This document shows, piece after piece, positions 24,736-37,000 of a DNA stretch of 64,000 nt (position 1 is the first letter of the stretch; each line of letters starts with the position of its first letter). The translations under genes were made by a program, and so were the position numbers. Below the pieces are notes generated by a model. That model saw nothing but the letters and a program-made list of their open reading frames with translations, was not told the DNA's origin and made no database searches. The DNA is from Balanoglossus misakiensis (taxonomy: Eukaryota > Hemichordata). The stretch covers positions 18,600,001 to 18,664,000 of the forward strand of contig CM082576.2 in NCBI GenBank assembly GCA_040954595.2. The letters run 5' to 3'.

Positions 24736-24760
24736 GTCACGTGACCTGGCGGCCATATTG
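24736..24760. promoter_or_regulatory. E-box palindrome next to YY1-like module
   Basis: GTCACGTGAC (24736-24745) is followed at once by CTGGCGGCCATATTGG. The same pair recurs at 25839-25863 in X, and with CACATG in place of CACGTG at about 23554. In Z the counterpart on the other strand is CCAAGATGGCTGCC followed by AGGTCATGTGACC (52043-52069). CACGTG is a bHLH-zip site, and CAAnATGGC resembles a YY1 site. Any role as an element promoter is inference. Confidence 0.4.
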
Positions 24761-25699
24761 GATTTTCTGAAAAAATGCAAATCTCAGATCTCAGAAACTA
24801 CAAGTCAGATCGACTTCAAATTTGGCGTGCAGGTAGACTACCTTCTGTCAATCATTTTTGTAATTGGAAATTATGCTGACAAAGTTGCAGTTTTTTTGCT
24901 ACAATTTTTTTTCTGAAATCTGGCTTAAATTTCAAAAATCTTCTTCTCCAGAACCGGTGATAACCGAGACACGGGGTTTAGGGTATGTGGTCACCTAACT
25001 GATGTCTATCAAGTTTGCGAAGATCATTGTGATTGGTCGAAGATTACGGCGGCCATATTGGATTTTCGAAAAACCCTAGTAAAATTTCAAAAATCTTCTT
25101 CTCAAGAACCGGCGATAACCGAGTCACAAGATTTGGTGTGTGTGGTCATTAAACAGATGTCTAACAAGTTTGCGAAGGGGAATGTGATTGGTCGAAGATT
25201 ATGGCGGCCATATTGGATTTTGTGAAAAACGATTAAAAAGAAAAAATTCCCTTTCTAGCCTAAAAATTGATATCACAGAAATTCTTTTTATGGATATGAA
25301 TCATCATATGCCAAGAATAAGCTATTAATATTTTGGTAATTTTGGCAATGACCTTTGTCCTACTTTTGACGCATCATTTTTCTGCATATCTAATTCCAGG
25401 CTAACCAATAGGGCTATAAGTTTGGTTTTTGATGTATGTGGATTTGTATGTGATCAAAAAATGTTGCTACTTTTCATGACCCCTTTGACCTCTGCTGACC
25501 TCATTAAATATGCACATACCTAATTACAGGTGAACCAATAGACCTAGAGGTTTTGTTTTTGTTATACATGGACCAGTATGGGGTGAAACTATTTTGCCCA
25601 AATGTTGGGTGACCTCGGGTGACCTTTGACCTACTTAACACTATATTAGCATCAGATCAGATAATAGAGCTTGGGCCCGGACAATGCTGCTTGCAGCTT

Positions 25700-25727
25700 T
25701 AATTATTATTATTATTATTATTATTCC
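25700..25727. repeat. ATT microsatellite in element X
   Basis: A run of ATT trinucleotides next to the right end of Y. The matching left part (TTATTATT) abuts the Y hairpin at 23366-23373, placing the Y insertion inside this run. Confidence 0.85.
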
Positions 25728-26914
25728 GAGAAATATGTCATTGTAGATCTGGAAAACCGCAGCACCTAGGGGGCCGAAACTTGGTAGGGTGGTAGGGGCC
25801 AATGAGTAGATGTGCAGTGGCTCGTGAATATTTAATTAGTCACGTGACCTGGCGGCCATATTGGATTTCCTGAAAATCGTTAAATGAGTCCTTCTCAAAA
25901 ACCACTGGGCTGATCGAGTTCAAATTTGGTGTGCAGGTAGCCTACCTTATGTCCATCATTTTACCCTATTAAAATCATGACGTCATACATAACGTTTTTT
26001 TGCTACAATTGTTTTTCTGAAAAACAACTTAAAACTTAAAAAATCTTCTTCTCCAGAACCAGCGATTGCCGAGTCACGGGATTCGGGGTATGTGGTCACC
26101 TAACCTATGTCTATCAAGTTTGCGAAGCGAACTGTGATTGGTCGATCATTATGGCGGCCATGTTGGATTTTCGGAAAACCATTGAAAAATGAAAATTCCG
26201 TTTTGTAGCCAAAATGTTGACAGCACGGAAATTCTTTTCTTGGATATGAGTCATCATATGACCGGAAGTTGTCACAATTTTTCGGGGCAATTTTCACATG
26301 ACCTTTGACCCAGTTTTAAAACAACTAATTATATATGCATATTCCCCATACCTCCTCTTGTCAAAGCACCACAGTCATGAATAATGTGGACATGGGTACC
26401 AATGCTGCCAGGACATGACACAAATATTTTGGTAATTTTGGCAATGACCCTTGACCTATTTCTGAAACATCATTTTTCTGCATATCTAATTCCATGCTAC
26501 CCAATAGGGCTAGAGGTCTGGTATTGGTTGGACATGGCCCACTCTGGGTTCAAAATTTTATGCCCAAATTTTGGGTGACCTTGGATGACCTTTGATCTAC
26601 TTTCCCATATCTCAGCATCCAGAGCAGTTAGAGCCCTGGCTTTTATGGGGATTGAGCACATAATGGAGTCTTACACAAGACTTCATTAATTATGTGCATA
26701 CCTAATTGCAGGCGAACCAATAGGGCTAGGGGTCTGGTTTTTTGTTGGTTCTAGACTAGTATGGGGTCCAATTTTTTTGCCCAAATTTGGGGTGACCTCA
26801 GGTGACCTTTGACCTACTTTCCCATATCTTGGTATCCCCAGCAGATACAGTCGTGACATTTGCTGGTCACCATGGGAACCGCTTGTGCCCCGCCAACGCT
26901 GCTTGCAGCTTTAA

Positions 26915-27292
26915 TGTTACATTTGGAATCCACTGGACCAATGTTGAGCTTATTAAATATGTGAATAACTAATGCTGAGCTTACCTATATTGTTACAGGT
27001 TGAAATTTTTATTAACATGCTCTACTATTGGACTTAATCTGAATTTCTTGACCAATGATAACCTTCAAATTTTGAGGGCTGGAACACCTAATTACCAGGT
27101 TAACCAATAGAGCCAGAAGTCTTGTTTTTCATTTTATGCTGATTATTTTGGAAGAAAAAATTGTTGACAATTTTGGGTGAGCTCTTGGTGACCTTTGATC
27201 AGCTTTCCTATTTACATAGCAGATACAGCATTGGCACTCTCTGGTATCCATAGGAACTGCTTTGACCTAGCCAATGTTGGTTGCACCTTAAT
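26915..27292 (-). mobile_element. Family H, decayed remainder to the right of X
   Basis: A degenerate core (AACCAATAG near 27105, CAGATACAGC near 27222) ends in CCAATGTTGGTTGCACCTTAATT near 27270-27292, a decayed form of the family terminus. It is probably the continuation of the unit cut by X at 23312. Confidence 0.5.
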
Positions 27293-27407
27293 TGCACCGC
27301 AGTATGTTGGTTTGGGCGAGCTTGCCACATTAATCCTATCATTATCATTGATTTTATCGATTTCATGTTTTTAATTCTTTCATTCTTTTTTTTTCTGTAG
27401 GTCCCAC
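27293..27407. other. Short unassigned spacer
   Basis: AT-rich sequence between the last family H remnant and the pyrimidine tract. I see no feature in it. Confidence 0.3.
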
Positions 27408-27490
27408 CGGTACTCTTCTTCTTCTCTCTCTCTCTTTCTTTTTTTCTTTTTCCTCTTCTTTCTTTTCTCTTTTTTTTTCTTTTTTTTTCC
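27408..27490. repeat. Polypyrimidine tract
   Basis: Almost uninterrupted C and T on the plus strand, including a CT run near 27424-27436 and long T runs. The lysine/arginine-rich open frame on the other strand is a by-product. Confidence 0.9.
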
Positions 27491-27965
27491 TGTAGGCCCC
27501 AATGGTAACACCATAATCAACCTACTAACGTAAAATTTGATGGATGGAGAAAGCGGAGTGTCAACCATAGTCAACCTACTAATATAAACTTTGATGGAGG
27601 ATGGATGGAGCGTCAACCATAGTCAACCTACTAATATAAACTTTGATGGATGGATGGATGGAGCGGAGCGTCAACCATAGTCAACCTACTAAAATATAAA
27701 CTTTGATGGATGGATGGTGCCGTGGAGCGTCAACTTAAATGATGGAGAAGCGGAAGGATGGAGAAGTGGAGTTTTTTTCTCTGTTTTTTCCTCTCTTTTT
27801 CCTGTAGGGCTCACTGGTAACACCATAATCAACCTACTAACGTAAAATTTGATGGATGGATGAAGCGGCGTGTCAACCATAGTCAACCTACTAATATAAA
27901 CTTTGATGGATGGATGGATGGAGCATCAACCTAAAGGATGGAGAAGTGGAAGAATGGAGAAGTGG
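27487..27965. repeat. Minisatellite with GATGGATGGA and CAACCTACTA
   Basis: CAACCTACTA recurs at about 27518, 27572, 27624, 27682, 27829 and 27885, mostly 52-58 bp apart, joined by AAACTTTGATGGATGGATGG. A longer unit that opens with a T-run and CTGTAGG begins near 27487 and recurs near 27798, giving a second level of about 310 bp. Confidence 0.8.
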
Positions 27966-28079
27966 AGTTTCAACATAATATCCTATTGACCGAAATTATT
28001 AGTTAGAGTAATATAGACATACAAAACGAGGTGATCGCAATATAAAACTTAATAGTCCAATAAATCGGGTTAATAATTG

Positions 28080-28720
28080 GTAGTGATTACTTGTTTTAAA
28101 ATTAGGTTAACAGCAATGGCTTTGTGCAGGGTATGATAATAGGTTCTGAAATGTGTATGGTATAATAACGGTGAACAAATTTGAATTTGGTTTAATAAAA
28201 GGGTTAAAAATGTGATGATGGTTTTATGGTAAAATTGGAGTGTACACAGGTTATAAAGGGGTAACAGTGGTTGCTTGTATGAAGGTAATGATAATAGGGT
28301 AACAAATGTGACTGGTATAAAAAATGTATAATAACGGGTTCATAATATGATGATGGCTTATGTACACAGGTTATAATGGGTATATGAATGAGAAGGGTAT
28401 AATAATGGTAATAGGGTAACAAATGTGACTGGTATAAAAAGGTATAATAACGGGTTCATAATATGATGATGGCTTGTGTACACAGGTTATAATGGGTATA
28501 TGAATGAGAGGGGTATAATAATGGTAATAACTGTGTCAGGTTTAATAAGGGTAGCAATTGTGCAAGGGTATAATAACGATTAATAATTGTGGTGATGGCT
28601 TATGGTGATATTAAGTATAAAAGGGTGTTTAATATTGATGGTGATGATAAAGGTATAATAATGATAAATCGTTAAATAAGTGTCCAGGGTCTAATAATCA
28701 TGTTAGGTCATTCATTGGTT
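28080..28720. repeat. Degenerate tandem repeat, about 117 bp
   Basis: GGGTAACAAATGTGACTGG occurs at 28297 and 28414 with nearly identical following sequence (TAATAACGGGTTCATAATATG). Looser copies extend on both sides. The period is close to that of satellite A, but I see no sequence similarity to it. Confidence 0.75.
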
Positions 28721-29311
28721 AATGTGAATATTTTATGAATAACATGCTATTATTTCTCAGATAGATAATACTCGTCAGCATCGTTATTCGGTGGAATTTC
28801 TCGCAACGGTACCCGTGATTGTATTCGCGCATCGACACATTGTACGCGACAGACATGCAGAAAATGTTAGCACAATGTTAGGTTAGCTTAACCTCCCCAC
28901 CCCATCCAAATTCCAAATTTAGCTTAGATCATGGGGTGAGAGGAGGAGAGGACAGTTTTTTTCCCTCTTTTGTAATTGGTATGAGGTTTTTTAACTGCCC
29001 TTTAGGCGCGTAAATTAAATATGTTATCATACATGTAGTTATCTTGCTTTATTTTAAAACAATTGTGAATGAGCTCTGCGAGATTATGTACACGATAGTG
29101 TGTTATATAATGCTAAGGTAAAAGTAAATTTAACCCACTAACCCATCACACTATTGTGTGCATAATTAGCAGATGCTATTTTGACTAGCCCATTGTTCAA
29201 CCAAATGACACCTTGTTTCAAAAAGAGCTGAAACTATATTGGTTAATTTCTTTCAGTTTAACCACATGACACATTGCTTCAAATTGGCCTGCAAGATATG
29301 CTACTTGAACT
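28721..29311. other. Unique spacer
   Basis: No repeat family or gene can be supported. A short CG-containing patch near 28.77-28.86 kb stands out from the AT-rich surroundings. It has no open frame that I would call. Confidence 0.35.
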
Positions 29312-29352
29312 CCCCCCCCCCCACCCCCACCCCCCCCCCCCCCAAAAAAAAA
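29312..29352. repeat. Poly-C tract followed by poly-A
   Basis: About 32 bases of C with two interrupting A, then nine A. Such a homopolymer tract is prone to length error, and the plus-strand open frame across it (proline-rich) is not trusted. Confidence 0.9.
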
Positions 29353-29413
29353 TTAGGGATTAATCACTCGCTATATTATGAACATTCACATGAAAATTAT
29401 GCAACCAAATTAA

Positions 29414-29466
29414 AGGTATTCTGGAGGCGTCTTCTGATGTCAGGTGGTTCAAATCCACCGATACCT
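29414..29466 (+). ncRNA. tRNA-like fold lacking a D arm (remnant?)
   Basis: A perfect five-pair T arm (GGTGG, loop TTCAAAT, CCACC at 29443-29459) contains a near-consensus Pol III B box (GGTTCAAATCC). A seven-pair acceptor-like stem joins AGGTATT (29414-29420) to GATACCT (29460-29466), with one G-T pair. Only 22 bases lie between the acceptor and T arms, too few for both a D arm and an anticodon arm, and I see no A box. It could be a deleted tRNA, a SINE head or tail remnant, or chance. Confidence 0.25.
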
Positions 29467-29649
29467 AAGCTGGAAACATAACTTTTCATTGGTGTTCATG
29501 TATGGCGAATAAAACACGCATATTCGTATTATCATATTTCAGAAATGAACGAATTGAATAAGATTCTTTTCGATATGTCACTATAAACTTTAATCCCATT
29601 TCACCCACTTTACTCAAAATGTAATGTTTAAATAGCAAAGAAGTAATCA
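29467..29649. other. Short unique spacer before satellite B
   Basis: I see nothing beyond AT-rich unique sequence. The minus-strand open frame at 29486-29680 runs into the satellite and is not convincing. Confidence 0.3.
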
Positions 29650-32600
29650 TTAAACTTTGACACCGGGGTTTAAAATGCATACAGGGATACTAAAAGTTGA
29701 CTGAAAATCCCTGGGTTAATAAGTGTCCAAAAGCAATTTTATTTGACATTGCTAATGCAGCGATGACATTGAATCTGATTCTTTGCATCAGGGTAAATTG
29801 TGATGCAAGCTTGATGATGCAGCCCGGTAGATAGTGATGCAAACACTTCACTTTGACATGGGTATTTAATGCATGTGCATGGGTATTTAATGTTGACTGT
29901 AAATCCCCAGGTTAATTCTTGGCCAAAAGCACTGTAATTTGACATTGCTAATGCTACCGTGACACTAAATCTGATTCTTTGCATCAGGGTAAATTGTGAA
30001 GCAAGCTTGATGATGCATCATGATAGATGGTGTTTCAAGCCCTTCACATTGACATTGGAATATAACGCATATGGGGATTGAAAGTTGATTGTGAATCCCC
30101 AGGTTAATACTTGGCCAAAAGCAATGTAATTTAAAATTGCTAATGCAATGGTGACATTCAATGTGATTCTTTGCATTAGGGGAAATGGTGTAGGAAGCCT
30201 AATGGTGCATCAGAGTAGATGGTGATGCAAGCTCTGCACTTTGACATAGGTATTTAATGCATATGCATGGGTATTTAATGTTGACTGTAAATCCCCAGGT
30301 TAATACGTGGCCAAAAGCACTGTAATTTGACATTGCTAATGCTACCGTGACACTAAATCTGATTCTTTGCATCAGGGTAAATTGTGAAGCAAGCTTGATG
30401 ATGCATCATGATAGATGGTGTTTCAAGCCCTTCACATTGACATTGGAATATAACGCATATGGGGATTGAAAGTTGATTGTGAATCCCCAGGTTAATACTT
30501 GGCCAAAAGCACCGTAATTTAAATTGCTAATGCAATGGTGACATTGAATTTGATTCTTTGCATTAGGGGAAATGGTGTAGGAAGCCTAATGGTGCATCAG
30601 AGTAGATGGTGATGCAAGCTCTGCACTTTGACATAGGTATTTAATGCATATGCATGGGTATTTAATGTTGACTGTAAATCATCAGGTTAATACGTGGCCA
30701 AAAGCACTGTAATTTGACATTGCTAATGCTACCATGACACTAAATCTGAATCTTTGCATCAGGTAAATTGTGGAGCAAACTTGATGATGCATCATGATAG
30801 ATGGTGTTTCAAGCCCTTCACATTGACATTGGAATATAACGCATATGGGGATTGAAAGTTGATTGTGAATCCCCAGGTTAATACTTGGCCAAAAGCACTG
30901 TAATTTAAAATTGCTAATGCAATGGTGACATTGAATTTGATTCTTTGCATTAGGGGAAATGGTGTAGGAAGCCTAATGGTGCATCAGAGTAGATGGTGAT
31001 GCAAGCTCTGCACTTTGACATAGGTATTTAATGCATATGCATGTGTATTTAATGTTGACTGTAAGTCATCAGGTTAATACGTGGCCATAAGCACTGTAAT
31101 TTGACATTGCTAATGCAACAATGATATTGAATCTGATTCTTTGCATCAGGGTTAATGGCATTGCAGGCTTGATGATGCATCCCGGTAGATAGTGAGGCAA
31201 ACACTTCACTTTGACATGGGTATTTAATGCATGCACATTGATATCTAAAGTTGACTCTAAATCCCGAGGTTAATACATGGCCAAGAGCACTGTAATTTTA
31301 AATTACTAATGCAAGGGTGACATTGAATATGGGTAAATGGTGAAGCAAACGTGATGATGCATCAGGATAGATGGTGTTTCAAGTCCTTCACATTGACTTT
31401 TGAATATAATGCATATGGGGATTTAAAGATGATTATAAATCCCTAGGTTAAGACATGGCCAAAAGAACTTTTATTTGACATTGCTAATGCAACAGTGACA
31501 TTGAATCTGATTCTATGCATCAGGGTAAATGGCGAAGCAAGCTTAATGATGCATCAGGACAGATGGTGTTTCAAGCCCTTCACATTCACATTGGAATATA
31601 ACGCATATGGGGATTTGAAGTTGACTGTAAATCCTCAGGTTAATACGTGGCCAAAAGCAATTTTATTTGACATTGCTAATGCAATGGTGACATTGAATCT
31701 GATCCTATGCATCAGGGTAAATGGCGATGCAGGCTTGATGATGCATCACGGTAGATAGTGATGCAAACAGTTCACTTTGACATGGGTTTAAATGGATATG
31801 GGGATTTCAAGTTGATTACAAATCCCTGGGTTAATACGTGTCAAAAAGCAATGTAATTTGACATTGCTAATGAAATGGTGACATTGAATGTAATTCTTTG
31901 CATTAGGGGAAATGGCTAAGCAAGCTTAATGATGCATTGGACTAGATGGTGATGCAAGCTATGCATTTTGACATACATATTTAATGCATATGCATGTGTA
32001 TTTAATGTTGACTATAAATCCTCAGGTGAATACATGGCCATAAGCACTATAATTTGACATTGCTAATGAAATGGTGACACTGAATCTGATTCTTTGCATC
32101 AGGGCAAATGGCGAAGCAAGCTTAATGATGCATCGGAGTAGATGGTGATGCAAGCTCTGCATTTTGACATAGGTATTAAATGTATATACATGGATATTTA
32201 AAGTTGTCTGTAAAACCCCAGGTTAATACATGGCCATAAGCACTATAATTTGATATTGCTAATGAAATGGTGACACTGAATCTGATTCTTTGCATCAGGG
32301 CATATTGTGAAGCATGCTTGATGATGCATTAGGATCAATAGTGATGGAAACACTGCACTATGACATGGGCATTTTATGCATACGCATTGATATTTACAGT
32401 TGACTCTAAATCCCGAGGTTAATACATGGCTAAAAGCGCTGTTATTTAAAATTAGTAATGCAAGGGTGACATTGACTATGGGTAAATGGTGAAGCAAACG
32501 TGATGATGCATCAGGATAGATGGTGTTTTAAGCCCTTCACATTGACTTTTGAATATAATGCATATGGGGATTTAAAGTTGATTGTAAATCCCTAGGTTAA

Positions 32601-34033
32601 TACATGGCCAAAAGCAATTTTATTTGACATTGCTAATTGAACGATGACATTGAATCCGATTCTTTGCATCAGGGTAAATGGCGATGCAAGCCTGATGATG
32701 CATCACGGTAGATAGTGATGCAAACACTTTACTTTGACATGGTTATTAAATGCATATGGGGATTTCAAGTTGATTACAAATCCCTGGGTTAATACGCGTC
32801 CAAAAGCACTGTAATTTGACATTGCTAATGCGATGTTGACATTGAATGTAATTCTCCGCATTAGGGCAAATGGCAAAGCAAGCTTAATGATGCAATGGAG
32901 TAGACGGTGATGCAAGCTATGCATTTTGACATAGGTATTTAATGCATGTGCATGGGTATTTAATGTTGAATGTAAATTCTCAGGTTAATACATCTCCAAA
33001 AGCACTGTAATTTAAAATTGCTAATGTAAGGGTGACATTGAATCTGATTCTTTGCATTAGGGGAAATGGCGTAGCAAGCCTAATGATCCATCTGAGTAGA
33101 TGGTGATGCAAGCTAAGCATTTTGACATAGGTACTAAATGTATATACATGGGTATTTAAAGTTGTCTGTAAATCCCCAGGTTAATACATGGCCATAAGCA
33201 CTATAATTTGACATTGCTATGAAATGGTGACACTGAATCTGATTCTTTGCATCAGGGCATATTGTGAAGCATGGTTGATGATGCATTAGGGTCAATAGTG
33301 ATGGAAACACTGCACTATGACATGGGTATTTAATGCATACGCATTGATATTTACAGTTGACTCTAAATCCCGAGGTTAATACATGGCTTAAAGCGCTGTA
33401 ATTTAAAATTACTAATGCAAAGGTTACATTGAATATGGGTAAATGGTGAAGCAAGCTTGAAGATGCATCAGGGTAGCTGGTGTTTCAAGCCCTTCACATT
33501 GACATTGGAATATAATTCATATGGGGATTTAAAATTGATTGTAAATCCCTAGGTTAATACATGGCCAAAAGCACTGTAATTTAAAATTGCTAATGCAATG
33601 GTGACATTGAATGTGATTCTTTGCATCAGGGCATATTGTGAAGCATGCTTGATGATGCATTAGGGTCAATAGTGATGGAAACACTGCACTATGACATGGG
33701 TATTTAATGCATACGCATTGATATTTACAGTTGACTCTTAATCCCGAGGTTAATACATGGCTAAAAGCACTGTAATTTAAAATTACTAATGCAAAGGTTA
33801 CATTGAATATGGGTAAATGGTGAAGCAAGCTTGAAGATGCATCAGGGTAGATGGTGTTTCAAGCCCTTCACATTGACATTGGAATATAATGCATATGGGG
33901 ATTTAAAATTGATTGTAAATCCCTAAGTTAATACGTGGCCAAAAGCAATTTTATTTGACATTGCTAATGCAATGATGACATTGAATCCGATTCTTTGTAT
34001 CAGGGTAAATGGCGATGCAAGCTTGATGATGCA
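29650..34033. repeat. Satellite B, diverged edge
   Basis: About 190-bp monomers run head-to-tail. Each has GGTTAATAC, AAAAGCA, TTGACATTGCTAATGC, GATTCTTTGCAT, GCAAGCTTGATGATGCATC and a TTTAATGCAT segment. Adjacent monomers are clearly diverged and no long-period repeat is seen, except a local period of about 380 bp at 29.9-31.1 kb. Many monomers contain an AAGCTT site. Confidence 0.9.
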
Positions 34034-37000
34034 TCACGGCAGATAGTGATGCAAACACTTCACTTTGACATGGGCATTAAATGCATATGGGGATTTCAAG
34101 TTGATTACAAATCCCTGGGTTAATACGCGTCCAAAAGCACTGTAATTTGAAATTGCTAATGCGATGTTGACATTGAATGTAATTCTCCGCATTAGGGCAA
34201 ATGGCAAAGCAAGCTTAATGATGCAATGGAGTAGACGGTGGTGCATGCTATGCATGTTGACATAGGTATTTAATGCATGTGCATGGGTATTTAATGTTGA
34301 ATGTAAATTCCCAGGTTAATACATCTCCAAAAGCACTGTAATTTAAAATTGCTAATGTAAGGGTGACATTGAATCTGATTCTTTGCATTATGGGAAATGG
34401 CGTAGCAAGCCTAATGATCCATCTGAGTAGATGGTGATGCAAGCTAAGCATTTTGATATAGGTACTAAATGTATATACATGGGTATTTAAAGTTGTCTGT
34501 AAATCCCCAGGTTAATACTTGGCAAAAAGCAATTTTATTTGACATTGCTAATGAAATGGTGACACTGAATCTGATTCTTTGCATCAGGGTAAATGGCAAT
34601 GCAAGCTTGATGATGCATCCCGGTAGATAGTGATGCAAACACTTCACTGTGACATGGGTATTAAATGCATATGGGGATTAAAAGTTGACTGAAAATCCCT
34701 GGGTTAATACAAGTCCAAAAGCACTGAAATTTGACATAGCTAATACAATGGTGACATTGAATGTGATTCTTTGCATTAGGGGAAATGGCGTAGCAAGCCT
34801 AATGATGCATCAGTGTAGATGGTGATCCAAGCTATGCTTTTTGACATAGGTATTTAATGCATGTGCATGGGTATTTAATGTTGACTGTAAATCCCTGGGT
34901 TAATACAAATCCAAAAGCACTGTAATTTGACATTGCTAATACAACGGTGTCATTTAATCTGATTCTTTGCATCAGGGCAAATTGCGAAGCAAGCTTAATG
35001 ATGCATCGGAGTATATGGTGATGCAAGCTATGCACTTTGACATACGTATTTAATGCATATGCATTGGTATTTAATGTTGACTGTAAATCCCCAGGTTAAT
35101 ACGTGGCCAAAAGCACTGTAATTTGACATTGCTAATGCTACCGTGACACTAAATCTGATTCTTTGCATTAGGGTAAATTGTGAAGCAAGCTTGATGATGC
35201 ATCAGGATAGATGGTGTTTTAAGCCCCTCACATTAACATTGGAATATAACGCATATGGGGATTTAAAGTTAATTGTAAATACCCAGGTTAATACATGGCC
35301 AAAAGCACTGTAATTTAAAATTGCTAATGCAATGGTGACATTGAATGTGATTCTTTGCATTAGGGGAACTGGCGTAGCAATCCTAATAGTGCATCAGAGT
35401 AGATGGTGATGCAAGCTCTGCACTTTGACATAGGTATTTAATGCATATGCATGTGTATTTAATGTTGACTATAAATCCTCAGGTGAATACATGGCCATAA
35501 ACACTATAATTTGACATTGCTAATGAAATGGTGACACTGAATCTGATTCTTTGCATCAGGGCATATTGTGAAGCATGCTTGATGATGCATTAGGGTCAAT
35601 AGTGATGGAAACACTGCACTATGACATGGGTATTTAATGCATACGCATTGATATTTACAGTTGACTCTAAATCCCGAGGTTTATACATGGCTAAAAGCGC
35701 TGTAATTTAAAATTACTAATGCAAAGGTTACATTGAATATGGGTAAATGGTGAAGCAAGCTTGAAGATGCATCAGGGTAGCTGGTGTTTCAAGCCCTTCA
35801 CATTGACATTGGAATATAATGCATATGGGGATTTAAAGTTGATTGTAAATCCCTAGGTTAATACATGGCCAAAAGCAATTTTATTTGACATTGCTAATTG
35901 AACGATGACATTGAATCCGATTCTTTGCATCAGGGTAAATGGCGATGCAAGCTTGATGATGCATCACGGTAGATAGTGATGCAAACACTTTACTTTGACA
36001 TGGGTATTAAATGCATATGGGGATTTCAAGTTGATTACAAATCCCTGGGTTAATACGCGTCCAAAAGCACTGTAATTTGACATTGCTAATGCGATGTTGA
36101 CATTGAATGTAATTCTCCGCATTAGGGCAAATGGCAAAGCAAGCTTAATGATGCAATGGAGTAGACCGTGATGCAAGCTATGCATTTTGACATAGGTATT
36201 TAATGCATGTGCATGGGTATTAAATGTTGAATGTAAATTCTCAGGTTAATACATCTCCAAAAGCACTGTAATTTAAAATTGCTAATGTAAGGGTGACATT
36301 GAATCTGATTCTTTGCATTAGGGGAAATGGCGTAGCAAGCCTAATGATCCATCTGAGTAGATGGTGATGCAAGCTAAGCATTTTGACATAGGTACTAAAT
36401 GTATATACATGGGTATTTAAAGTTGTCTGTAAATCCCCAGGTTAATACATGGCCATAAGCATTATAATTTGACATTGCTAATGAAATGGTGACACTGAAT
36501 CTGATTCTTTGCATCAGGGCATATTGTGAAGCATGCTTGATGATGTATTAGGGTCAATAGTGATGGAAACACTGCACTATGACATGGGTATTTAATGCAT
36601 ACGCATTGATATTTACAGTTGACTCTAAATCCCGAGGTTAATACATGGCTAAAAGCGCTGTAATTTAAAATTACTAATCCAAAGGTTACATTGAATATGG
36701 GTAAATGGTGAAGCAAGCTTGAAGATGCATCAGGGTAGCTGGTGTTTCAAGCCCTTCACATTGACATTGGAATATAATGCATATGGGGATTTAAAATTGA
36801 TTGTAAATCCCTAGGTTAATACATGGCCAAAAGCACTGTAATTTAAAATTGCTAGTGCAATGGTGACATTGAATGTGATTCTTTGCATCAGGGCATATTG
36901 TGAAGCATGCTTGATGATGCATTAGGGTCAATAGTGATGGAAACACTGCACTATGACATGGGTATTTAATGCATACGCATTGATATTTACAGTTGACTCT

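Larger units (their letters stand above)
23374..25699 (-). mobile_element. Element Y, dimeric family H copy nested in X
   Basis: Y has one hairpin end (23374-23405) but two copies of the opposite end. GCTTGGGCCCG lies at 24566-24576 and again at 25669-25679, each followed by ACAATGCTGCTTGCAGC and TTTAATT. The first unit is about 23374-24600. The second (about 24601-25699) starts directly in the T-rich sequence next to where the hairpin should be, so the hairpin was skipped at the internal junction. Both units carry the CACGTG plus GGCGGCCATATTGG module, or its CACATG form, and core repeats with TGACCTTTGACCT. X sequence resumes with an ATT run at 25700. There is no coding capacity, and the small open frames inside are shadows. 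Confidence 0.6.
24013..26815 (-). promoter_or_regulatory. Perfect DR1 nuclear-receptor-type motifs in X and Y
   Basis: TGACCTTTGACCT, the reverse complement of AGGTCA-A-AGGTCA, occurs at 24013-24025, 24160-24172, 24433-24445, 25620-25632 and 26803-26815, with several one-base variants between. Direct repeats of AGGTCA spaced by one base are the known binding sites of HNF4, RXR and COUP-TF type receptors in animals. Function here is inferred from sequence only. Confidence 0.5.
23313..26914 (-). mobile_element. Element X, non-autonomous family H copy (Helentron/Helitron-like)
   Basis: The 3' end (left here) is the perfect hairpin at 23313-23343. The 5' end (right) carries GCTTGTGCCCC at 26881-26891, the same 11-base word as in the hairpin arm, followed by the small hairpin GCTGC-TT-GCAGC at 26898-26909 and TTTAAT. 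The body has an ATT microsatellite, a GTCACGTGAC plus GGCGGCCATATTGG module, a single 116-bp segment near 26.35 kb, and core repeats with TGACCTTTGACCT. Element Y splits X inside its ATT tract. No transposase, Rep or helicase frame is present, so X would need enzymes from elsewhere. The class assignment rests on architecture and is inferred. Confidence 0.6.

Noticed and set aside
27380-27886. Lysine/arginine-rich minus-strand proteins
   Set aside because: Translation of the polypyrimidine tract and GATGGATGGA minisatellite. Low-complexity shadows.
28290-28520. The 117-bp repeat as an offshoot of satellite A
   Set aside because: The periods are almost equal, but the sequences share no recognisable segment.
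29239-29481. 80-residue plus-strand open frame with a proline run
   Set aside because: The frame depends on a poly-C/poly-A tract whose length is unreliable, and the product has no domain.
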